DNA from: Pseudidiomarina sp.
Lineage (GTDB): Bacteria; Pseudomonadota; Gammaproteobacteria; Enterobacterales; Alteromonadaceae
DNA length: 64,000 nt
NCBI GenBank assembly: GCA_023260975.1
Contig: JALQTK010000002.1
Location: 1-64,000 of the forward strand
Reading direction: 5' to 3'
The translations under genes were made by a program, and so were the position numbers. Shown piece by piece: positions 7,178-14,593 of the stretch; positions within the stretch are counted from its first letter, which is position 1; each line of letters starts with the position of its first letter. The notes under the pieces are model-generated. The model saw only the letters and a program-made list of their open reading frames with translations, did no database searches and had not been told where the DNA came from.

Positions 7178-8539
7178 TTACGAGAACCAGCGTAACAACT
7201 TTTGTTTGAAAGAGGTATAGGGCGGATAACGGAAGCTCGGATCCGACCAGAATGGTTTCGCCATAACAGCTTTGTGGTGACTGAAGGTATCAAAGCCAAA
7301 TTTACCGTGGTAACGACCCATACCACTTGGCCCAACGCCACCGAACGGCAATTCAGGATTAAGCATGAACATCAAGGTATCATTGTTACATTGATTGCCA
7401 GCATGCGTTTGCTCAGTCAATTGCTTCAAACTACGCGCAGATTTGCTAAAACCGTAAAGTGCCAAAGGCTTTTCGCGCGCATTAATAAAGTCGATAGCAG
7501 CCGCCAAGTTAGTCACTTTGAGCACCGGTAGTAGTGGCCCGAAAATCTCGTCTTGCATGATTTTGCTATCAGTGCTGACATCAGTTAGCACGGTGGGCTC
7601 GATATATCGCTGCGCTTTGTCATAGCGTCCACCCACGGCAATAGTACCATCACCAAGATAATCAATAAGCCGCTGACAATGTTGGCTATTAACAATGCGA
7701 CCATAATCGCTGGCTTGCTCTGGATCGTTGCCATAGAACGCGTTGATGGCCTGTTTTAACTGCTCGATCAAGGCGTCATGCACGCGTTCGTCGACTAACA
7801 CGTAATCAGGTGCAATACAGGTTTGGCCAGCGTTAATCCATTTGCCCCAGGCGATACGCCGGGCGGTGACGGCAATATCGGCATCAGCAAGGACGACCGC
7901 GGGGCTCTTACCGCCGAGCTCTAAGGTAACTGGGGTGAGATATTCGGCCGCTGCCTTCATGACAATTCGTCCGACCCGACCGCCGCCGGTATACATAATG
8001 TGGTCAAAACGTTCAGCCAATAGTTGTTGGGCGATATCTGCGCCACCGGTTACGATTTGCACCGCTTCAGAATCAAGGTAGTCGGGCAGTAATCGAGCCA
8101 GTTCGGTGGCTGTCGCAGGTGCCAATTCGGAGGGCTTTAAAACGGCACAATTACCAGCCGCTAAGGCAGCGACTAAAGGGCTCAACAACAGTTGAATAGG
8201 ATAATTCCAAGCACCGATAATAAGCACCACGCCAAGCGGTTCGGGTTGAAGATAACTGCGCCCCGGGGCGGTCAATAGCGGTTGCGATACGCGGGTCGGT
8301 TTGCTCCAGCGTGGTAGCTGCTTAATGGTGTGTTTGATATCACTTTTTAAAAACCCAAGTTCGGTTAACCAACCCTCGGCAGCCGATTTACCAAGGTCGG
8401 TGGCTAGCGCAGTAAGCAACGTATGTTGGTGATCATCGACTAATTGCGACAATTGCTTTAATTGGTGAATACGCCATGTAAGCGGTCGAGTTAAACCACT
8501 AGCATAGCTATTGCGTAAGCGCTGAATCATGTCCTTCAT
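7178..8539 (-). CDS. NAD(P)-dependent aldehyde dehydrogenase, class 3 / coniferyl-aldehyde type
   Basis: Oxidises an aldehyde to the acid; the physiological substrate is unknown. The 453-residue length and the C-terminal tail ending in bulky, basic residues fit the short class 3 (fatty or aromatic aldehyde) group rather than the roughly 490-residue classes. Visible are GAWNYP in the coenzyme-binding domain (109-114), the general-base glutamate in ELGGK (Glu207), the catalytic cysteine in NAGQTC (Cys241), EIFGPLLP and a C-terminal PFGGVGPSGMG. It overlaps the upstream dehydrogenase gene by 4 bases (ATGA) and is followed after one base by tmcA, so the three are likely cotranscribed. The link to tRNA acetylation is positional only. 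Confidence 0.9.
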   Translation of the reverse strand: MKDMIQRLRNSYASGLTRPLTWRIHQLKQLSQLVDDHQHTLLTALATDLGKSAAEGWLTELGFLKSDIKHTIKQLPRWSKPTRVSQPLLTAPGRSYLQPEPLGVVLIIGAWNYPIQLLLSPLVAALAAGNCAVLKPSELAPATATELARLLPDYLDSEAVQIVTGGADIAQQLLAERFDHIMYTGGGRVGRIVMKAAAEYLTPVTLELGGKSPAVVLADADIAVTARRIAWGKWINAGQTCIAPDYVLVDERVHDALIEQLKQAINAFYGNDPEQASDYGRIVNSQHCQRLIDYLGDGTIAVGGRYDKAQRYIEPTVLTDVSTDSKIMQDEIFGPLLPVLKVTNLAAAIDFINAREKPLALYGFSKSARSLKQLTEQTHAGNQCNNDTLMFMLNPELPFGGVGPSGMGRYHGKFGFDTFSHHKAVMAKPFWSDPSFRYPPYTSFKQKLLRWFS

Positions 8540-9993
8540 GTAAATCCACCTAGAGTTATAGTCTTTGTTACTTGGTATTCAGCCAGCCCAAAGCTTGATC
8601 CTTCAATACCGATACCTGATTCTTTGATGCCAGCAAAGGCATTATAAACCTGCGATATAATGCCAACGTTTATGCCTAACATACCACACTGCAGCTGCTC
8701 GGCGACGCGGCCAATGCGGCGATAATCATTACTACAAAAATAGCCGGCTAAGCCAAATGGTGTATCGTTGGCCAGCGCAATTGCTTCAGCTTCGCTGCTA
8801 AAGCGTTGTAAGGCAAGTATTGGTGCAAATATTTCTTGCTGACTTATGGCCATAGTGGCGGTTACGTTGCTCAACAGTGTTGGTGCATAAAATAGTGGTC
8901 CCAGTTGCTGAAGCACCTTACCGCCGCATAGTACCTCGGCACCAGCGTCAATTGCTTGTTGCTGCAGCAGCTGGGCCTTATCAATGGCTTCTTGGTTAAT
9001 CAGTGGGCCGTAGTCAACGCCTTGCTCATGGCCAGCACCGACCTTGAGTTTCGATAGCGCTGTTATCAAGCGCTGCTCGACCTCAGCAATAACAGCGTCG
9101 TGTACCAGCACCCGATTGACGGCAATACAGGTTTGCCCGGCATTGCGAAATTTAGCCGCTAGTAATTGCTCAACGGCCAAATCGAGGTCGGCATCGTCAA
9201 AAATGATAAAGGCAGCGTTACCGCCCAATTCCATCGAGACTTTTTTCATCCCGCTACTGCATTGAGCCATCAACTGCTTGCCGATAGCGGTTGACCCAGT
9301 AAAACTGAATTTTCGCACGTTTGGATGCTCGGTCAATACTTTGCCGACCGCTTTTGCTTGGCTAGTCGGCAGCATATTAATCACCCCATGAGGAATGCCA
9401 GCTTCGGCGGCAAGTTGCATCAGTGCTAAAGCCGATAACGGGGTTAATTGTGCTGGCTTGACCACGATAGTGCAACCAGCAGCCAGTGCTGGTGCAACTT
9501 TACGGGTGATCATGGCATTAGGGAAATTCCACGGTGTTATTGCGGTACAGACACCAATCGGTTGTTTGCTGATCCAGCTGCGTTTGTCATCGGCGCTGCG
9601 TGCAAGCAATTCGCCGTGATGACGCTCTGCTTCGCCGGCAAACCAATCGATAAAACTAGCACCATACTCAATTTCGCCAATGGCTTCGGCAATCGGCTTA
9701 CCTTGCTCAGAACTCATCAGTTCGCCGAGAACCTGCTTATTAACCATGATCGCTTGATACCAAGCCCGCAGCAAATCAGCTCGCTGCTTAGCAGTTTTGG
9801 CTTGCCAAGCGGGGAGCGCTTTATACGCTACTTCAACGGCGCGTTCGGCGAGCGCTGGGTCGGCATCACAAACTTCGGCTATAGTTTCTCCAGTCGCTGG
9901 GTTGTAAACACTAAAACGCTGCTCACTCGGAATCCAATTGCCATCGACAAATGCATCAACTTTAAGTAGTGAACGTACCGTATGTTGGAGCAT
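8536..9993 (-). CDS. Succinate-semialdehyde dehydrogenase-like aldehyde dehydrogenase (GabD family)
   Basis: A 485-residue aldehyde dehydrogenase of the GabD/DavD branch, which oxidises succinate or glutarate semialdehyde to the dicarboxylate with NAD(P). Landmarks are TPWNFP (153-158), KPAQLTP, FTGST (231-235), the general-base glutamate in MELGG (Glu255), the catalytic cysteine in NAGQTC (Cys289) and a C-terminal GIKESGIGIEGS. KESG(L/I)GxEG is typical of this branch. No gabT transaminase is adjacent, so the substrate assignment is an inference from family resemblance. The ATG has a very strong AAGGAGGTG ribosome binding site. It is the first gene of a probable three-gene unit with the class 3 dehydrogenase and tmcA, and is divergent from deaD. 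Confidence 0.85.
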   Translation of the reverse strand: MLQHTVRSLLKVDAFVDGNWIPSEQRFSVYNPATGETIAEVCDADPALAERAVEVAYKALPAWQAKTAKQRADLLRAWYQAIMVNKQVLGELMSSEQGKPIAEAIGEIEYGASFIDWFAGEAERHHGELLARSADDKRSWISKQPIGVCTAITPWNFPNAMITRKVAPALAAGCTIVVKPAQLTPLSALALMQLAAEAGIPHGVINMLPTSQAKAVGKVLTEHPNVRKFSFTGSTAIGKQLMAQCSSGMKKVSMELGGNAAFIIFDDADLDLAVEQLLAAKFRNAGQTCIAVNRVLVHDAVIAEVEQRLITALSKLKVGAGHEQGVDYGPLINQEAIDKAQLLQQQAIDAGAEVLCGGKVLQQLGPLFYAPTLLSNVTATMAISQQEIFAPILALQRFSSEAEAIALANDTPFGLAGYFCSNDYRRIGRVAEQLQCGMLGINVGIISQVYNAFAGIKESGIGIEGSSFGLAEYQVTKTITLGGFT

Positions 9994-10112
9994 AACACCT
10001 CCTTGATGGTTGAACCGTTAGCCTAACAGAGCAACTCACGGCTTGCCATCTATAAACATTTGTTATAAAATTTACGTCCTCAGGGTCATTACCGCTATTG
10101 ATGGGAGCGGCC

Positions 10113-10135
10113 TTACCCCTGAATCGCTGGGGTAA
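10113..10135. other. inverted repeat in the region upstream of deaD
   Basis: TTACCCC and GGGGTAA form a perfect 7-bp stem with a 9-base loop in the 234-base gap between the divergent gabD-like gene and deaD. There is no T-run, so it is not a terminator. It may be an operator or a structured part of a long deaD leader; E. coli deaD is also preceded by a long leader. The rest of the gap shows no clear promoter to me. Confidence 0.45.
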
Positions 10136-10227
10136 ACGGCGCCTAAATCCTGCCAGAGTGTTCATCGTGTTCTGTAGCCAGGCGTATCTTCCCCTTTATA
10201 TGCTCTACAGAATTATGCGAGAAAACT

Positions 10228-12087
10228 ATGTCTGAAGTTATGACTGGCCAAACCTTTGCCGATTTGGCCCTGCCTGCTGTCGTGTTAAAACAACTCGAAG
10301 CAATGAATTTCACCGTCCCTACACCGATCCAAATTCAAGCGATTCCAGCCCTGATGGCGGGCAAAAATGTCTTGGGCGAAGCGCAAACAGGTACCGGTAA
10401 AACTGCTGCATTTGGTTTACCTGGTTTAAGTTTAATTGACGCTAAATTACGCCAAACACAAATGCTGGTGGTAGCGCCGACGCGCGAATTGGCCTTGCAA
10501 GTAGCTGAAGCGATCACTGAGTTTGCTAGCCAAATTCGTGGACTCGAAGTAGCCACTGTTTATGGTGGTTCGGCGTTCGGTCCACAGATCAAAGCGTTAC
10601 GCGGCGGCGCTCAAGTTGTTGTTGGCACCCCAGGGCGTTTGCTGGATTTATTAAACAAAGGTGTTTTGCAACTGTCTGGGCTGCGTTTAGCGGTATTAGA
10701 TGAAGCTGATGAAATGCTCAACATGGGCTTCATCGAAGATATCGAAACTATTATGAAAGCAGTGCCGGTTACCTCAATGCGCGCATTGTTTTCTGCCACC
10801 ATGCCGCCAGCTATTCGTAAATTAGCGAAAACGTTTTTGGTTAATGAGCAAGGCGAGCAACCGCTAAATATTCAAATTGCCGCTATTGCCAAAGAAAAAG
10901 CCAGTATTCGTCAACGTGCTTGGGAAGTTCGCGGTTTAAGCAAAATTCAAGCGCTGTGCCGTATGCTTGAAACGATGGATTATCAACGGGTATTGATTTT
11001 CGTCCGTACTCGTCAAGACACTATGGAAGTCACCGAGCAGTTGCAGGCATCTGGTTTCAAGGCATCGCCACTAAGCGGTGATTTAAACCAAGCACAACGT
11101 GAGCAAACTGTTAGCCAGTTGCGTAGCGGCCGCATCGAGATTTTGGTTGCCACCGACGTAGTTGCCCGTGGCCTTGACGTGCCAGAAATAACCCACGTAG
11201 TTAACTATGACCTACCAGGTGACATGGAGTCTTATGTCCATCGTATCGGTCGCACAGGCCGCGCTGGGCGTAGTGGTGAAGCTATCTTGTTTTTCCGTAC
11301 GCGTGAGCGTCATTTGCTGCGTCATTATGAGCGCTTGACCAATGGCACCATTGAATTTTTTGAAGTTCCTAACGGTCGTGACTTAGGCTTACATCGTCAG
11401 CAAAAATTACAGCAAGCAATTCAGCAAACGGTTGCTCAGCAAGATTTGACCGCATTGACTGAAATTTTGGCGCAAATTCAAGCACAAACCGAATTATCAC
11501 CGGTACAAATTGCCGCTGCTTTGTTGGCGCAACAGAATAATCGTCGTCCGTTGATCGTGGCTGAAGATCCAGCTCCACGCAAGTTTGCCGAACGCAATGA
11601 GCGTCCAGATCGCGGTGCTCGTGCGGATCGTGGTGAGCGCAGCAATTCACGCCCAGATAAGCGCGGTGACCGCCCAGTTCGTGCTGGTCGTGAAAGTCGC
11701 GAGTCACAAATTGAATTCGATACCTATCGTATTCAAGTAGGTCGCGAGCACGGTGCTCGTCCACAAGACATTGTTGGCGCTATTGCTAATGAGGCGGAAA
11801 TGGATAGCCGTTATATTGGCCAAATTCAGTTATTTGATACCCATAGTTTGGTTGAATTACCAAAAGGCATGCCAGCCGGTGTGGTGAAGATTCTGCAGCG
11901 TGCTCGGGTACGTCAAATGCAGATGGATTTAACCCTGGCCAACAATGAAGTTATTAGCCGTAAGCCGCGTGGCGATCGCGCAGAGCGCGGCGAGCGCCCA
12001 GCGCGCGCTGGTGAGCGTCCACCGTTTAAAGCCGGTGGTCGTGGTGGTGATAAACCACGCGGTAATGGTCGTCGCTTTCAGTCGTAA
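10228..12087 (+). CDS. deaD: ATP-dependent DEAD-box RNA helicase DeaD (CsdA)
   Basis: DeaD unwinds structured RNA, helps 50S ribosome assembly and RNA decay, and is important in the cold. The 619-residue protein keeps close similarity to E. coli CsdA throughout: Q motif (about 30-38), AQTGTGKT (52-59), PTREL, TPGRLLD, DEAD (158-161), SAT (189-191), then the second RecA-like domain with ARGLDV and HRIGRTGRAGR (338-348). After the helicase core there are about 60 alpha-helical residues and an Arg/Asp/Gly-rich linker (about 464-495). A DbpA-like RNA-binding domain follows (about 500-575, containing IVGAIANEAEMDSRYIG). The tail is Arg/Gly-rich. It converges on the photolyase gene with only 3 bases between stop codons and no obvious terminator. 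Confidence 0.96.
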   Translation: MSEVMTGQTFADLALPAVVLKQLEAMNFTVPTPIQIQAIPALMAGKNVLGEAQTGTGKTAAFGLPGLSLIDAKLRQTQMLVVAPTRELALQVAEAITEFASQIRGLEVATVYGGSAFGPQIKALRGGAQVVVGTPGRLLDLLNKGVLQLSGLRLAVLDEADEMLNMGFIEDIETIMKAVPVTSMRALFSATMPPAIRKLAKTFLVNEQGEQPLNIQIAAIAKEKASIRQRAWEVRGLSKIQALCRMLETMDYQRVLIFVRTRQDTMEVTEQLQASGFKASPLSGDLNQAQREQTVSQLRSGRIEILVATDVVARGLDVPEITHVVNYDLPGDMESYVHRIGRTGRAGRSGEAILFFRTRERHLLRHYERLTNGTIEFFEVPNGRDLGLHRQQKLQQAIQQTVAQQDLTALTEILAQIQAQTELSPVQIAAALLAQQNNRRPLIVAEDPAPRKFAERNERPDRGARADRGERSNSRPDKRGDRPVRAGRESRESQIEFDTYRIQVGREHGARPQDIVGAIANEAEMDSRYIGQIQLFDTHSLVELPKGMPAGVVKILQRARVRQMQMDLTLANNEVISRKPRGDRAERGERPARAGERPPFKAGGRGGDKPRGNGRRFQS

Positions 12088-12090
12088 GGC

Positions 12091-13689
12091 TTAGAGCTGA
12101 TCCAGGCGGGTGAGATAGTCACGCGCCTGCAGCAACACGCTATCGCGTTCAGCCTCACTGCGTTGCTGCCATTGTTTGGTGATCAGTGCCATGCGCGGGT
12201 TATGTCTAAGCCGCTCAAAGTGCTGATCAATAAAATGCCAATACAAACTATTAAAAGGACAGGCCTGCGGGCCTGTTTTTTGTTGCACATCGTAATAGCA
12301 GCTAGCGCAGTAATCTGACATTTTGTTGATATATGCGCCGCTTGATATGTAGGGTTTGCTGGCTAGCAAACCACCATCGGCAAATTGACTCATGCCACGG
12401 GTATTGGGCAGTTCAACCCATTCTAAGGCATCAATATAAATGCCTAAGTACCAGCCATCGACCGCATCTGGATGTACCCCGGCGAGTAGGGCAAAGTTAC
12501 CAGTCACCATAAGTCGTTGGATATGGTGCGCATAGGCATAATCCAGCGATTGTTTAATGCTGTGCTGTAAACAACGCATATTGGTATTACCATGCCAATA
12601 GAACTCCGGCAACGGGCGTTGGTGGTCAAAATAATTTAAGCTGCGATAAGTTGGCATATGCTGCCAATACATAGCCCGGACAAATTCACGCCAGCCAATG
12701 ATTTGTCGCACAAACCCTTCTATCTGCGCTAAATCTATGCGCTCTGGTTGTCGCTGCCAAGCCTCGATAGCCGCTTCGACAACTTCGCGCGGGCTCAGAA
12801 TTTTACTATTCAATGAAAACGACAAGCGGGCATGGTAAAGCGACCAGCCACGCGCACTCATTGCGTCTTGATAGCGACCAAAATGAGGCAGTAACTCGCT
12901 GACGAAGAATGCTAATAACTGCCGTGCTTGCTGGCGGTTAATTGGCCAGATAAATCGGGCTGCATCAACGTTGCCGACATGGTCGACCTGCTCGGCTCGC
13001 AGTAACTGCGCCAGCGCAGTCAAGTTATTGCTAAACAGCAAGGGTGCTGGTACGTCGAGTTGTTTTGGTAGCTTATTGCGATTGGCTTTATCAAAGTTCC
13101 ACTGGCCGCCGATGGGTTGCCCGTTAGCATCCATTAAATAGCCGGTTTGCTTGCGTACCCGCCGGTAAAAATACTCCATCACGTAGTTTTTCGCGGAAGG
13201 AAACCAACGTTGCAGACTATCGCGCTCGGTCAGAAAATGCTCGCTATCATACCAATCCACAGCAACTGCGCTGTCAGCGGCAAATTGCTGCAGCTGCTGA
13301 TCGACACGATATTCATCGGCTTGCTGAAAGCAAATTCGCTGCACCTTAAATAGCTGAGCGAGCATCTCCATATTGGCGCGCAGACAGTGTTTATTGCCGT
13401 CACTATCGAGGCGCAGGTAGAGTACCCGATGACCAACCTTTGCTAGGGCCGTAGCGAATGCCCGCATGGCGGCGAAAAAAGCTAAAATCTTTTGTTGATG
13501 GTGGCGCACATAATCGGTTTCTTGACGCATTTCCATCATCACGATGAGTCGTTGTGGGTCCACTTCGGAAAACCAACTATGGCTCGCGTTCAGTTGGTCA
13601 CCAAGCACCAGCGCGAGGCTTTCGAATTGACCAGTAAGGTCGTTCGGTGAGGTGGCACAGTCAGTTAGTGATATATCAGCGTGCTGCAT
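12091..13689 (-). CDS. Iron-sulfur bacterial cryptochrome/photolyase (PhrB / FeS-BCP type)
   Basis: A flavoprotein of the prokaryotic (6-4) photolyase branch that repairs UV photoproducts in DNA using blue light. This branch carries a 4Fe-4S cluster, a lumazine antenna and FAD. The 532-residue protein has the N-terminal antenna domain (LVLGDQLN, 28-35) and a C-terminal helical FAD domain. The four cluster cysteines are present at 373, 461, 464 and 477. Their spacing (88, 3 and 13) equals that of the characterised Agrobacterium PhrB cysteines (350, 438, 441, 454). The N-terminus is about 20 residues longer than usual before LALVLGDQ, so a later start is possible, but no better ATG stands out. 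The region upstream (13690-13846) holds divergent promoters I cannot resolve. Confidence 0.92.
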   Translation of the reverse strand: MQHADISLTDCATSPNDLTGQFESLALVLGDQLNASHSWFSEVDPQRLIVMMEMRQETDYVRHHQQKILAFFAAMRAFATALAKVGHRVLYLRLDSDGNKHCLRANMEMLAQLFKVQRICFQQADEYRVDQQLQQFAADSAVAVDWYDSEHFLTERDSLQRWFPSAKNYVMEYFYRRVRKQTGYLMDANGQPIGGQWNFDKANRNKLPKQLDVPAPLLFSNNLTALAQLLRAEQVDHVGNVDAARFIWPINRQQARQLLAFFVSELLPHFGRYQDAMSARGWSLYHARLSFSLNSKILSPREVVEAAIEAWQRQPERIDLAQIEGFVRQIIGWREFVRAMYWQHMPTYRSLNYFDHQRPLPEFYWHGNTNMRCLQHSIKQSLDYAYAHHIQRLMVTGNFALLAGVHPDAVDGWYLGIYIDALEWVELPNTRGMSQFADGGLLASKPYISSGAYINKMSDYCASCYYDVQQKTGPQACPFNSLYWHFIDQHFERLRHNPRMALITKQWQQRSEAERDSVLLQARDYLTRLDQL

Positions 13690-13846
13690 GCTATCGACTC
13701 AAAATAAACTCGTGCTGATGATACGGACAAAAAGGCAATGAAGATCGGCGCTAATATCCTCTCTTTGTAGTTTTTTGCATAGCGATAATTAGCAAAATTT
13801 GGCATTATGCAGACTAATCCTTTCGCTTTTGAGCACAGGTATCAGC

Positions 13847-14587
13847 ATGCAACCAGTTAATGTCATTTGTATCAAGTGGGGCGCTAAGTACGGCCCAGAG
13901 TATGTCAACACGTTGTACTCAATGGTGAGTCGTAATTTATCGCGGCCGTTTCGCTTTGTTTGCTTAACCGATGATCGTGATGGCATTCGTGACGAAGTTG
14001 AAGTAAAGCCGATTCCACAAATCGGTTTTGAAGATTTTGATCAGCGTAAACCATGGACCTTTGCTCATGGCTGGCTCAAGCTGACCTGTTTTGCCGAGCC
14101 ACTACATGATTTGACCGGCCCTACGCTGTTTCTCGACTTGGATATTGTCATTGTCGGTTCACTCGATGAATTCTTCCAGCCTGAAGGCGAATTTTTGGTT
14201 ATCAAAGAATGGGACAAATCTGATGCAACCGGAAATACCTCGGTATTTCGTTTCACCATTGGTGCTCATGTTGACGCTCTGGAACACCTAAAGAATGATC
14301 CGATTGGCTCGCGCAAAGAAGTGCGTAACGAGCAAGAGTTCATTACTCAGTTTGTCGCTCGCCAAGGGCGTTTGAAATACTGGCCAGCCGAATGGTGTCG
14401 CAGTTTTAAACGGCATTGCTTGCGGCCTTTCCCACTCAGTTGGTTTCAACAACCGCGCATTCCGGCGGGTGCTAAAGTAATCATTTTCCACGGTCGCCCG
14501 CACCCCGATGACGCCATAGCCGGACGCAGTGGTAAATGGTTTCGTAAAGTATTGCCGACCACTTGGATCAGTGAGTACTGGCGCTGA
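13847..14587 (+). CDS. Putative glycosyltransferase (GT-A fold, DxD)
   Basis: A 246-residue soluble protein. It has VICIKWG near the start, a conserved FVCLTDD (about 37-43) and the acidic LDLDIV (96-101) that resembles the metal- and nucleotide-sugar-binding DxD of GT-A glycosyltransferases. Near the C-terminus is a histidine-containing IIFHGRPHPDD, like the FHG segment of capsule and LPS transferases. No membrane segment is visible. The frame opens at 13799, but the ATG at 13847 has an upstream ACAGG-like ribosome site and begins where family similarity would begin. It ends 6 bases before the WaaA-KdkA gene, so a role in LPS core assembly is likely by context. Donor and acceptor are unknown. 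Confidence 0.75.
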   Translation: MQPVNVICIKWGAKYGPEYVNTLYSMVSRNLSRPFRFVCLTDDRDGIRDEVEVKPIPQIGFEDFDQRKPWTFAHGWLKLTCFAEPLHDLTGPTLFLDLDIVIVGSLDEFFQPEGEFLVIKEWDKSDATGNTSVFRFTIGAHVDALEHLKNDPIGSRKEVRNEQEFITQFVARQGRLKYWPAEWCRSFKRHCLRPFPLSWFQQPRIPAGAKVIIFHGRPHPDDAIAGRSGKWFRKVLPTTWISEYWR

Positions 14588-14593
14588 TCGAGC

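Noticed and set aside
9448..9969. Long plus-strand open frame of 173 codons opposite the GabD-like dehydrogenase gene
   Set aside because: It is fully antisense to a gene with intact motifs, has no ribosome site, and its translation resembles no protein family.
11369..11764. Minus-strand frame of 131 codons inside deaD
   Set aside because: It lies opposite the Arg/Gly-rich linker of DeaD, where repetitive codons produce spurious His/Asp-rich frames.
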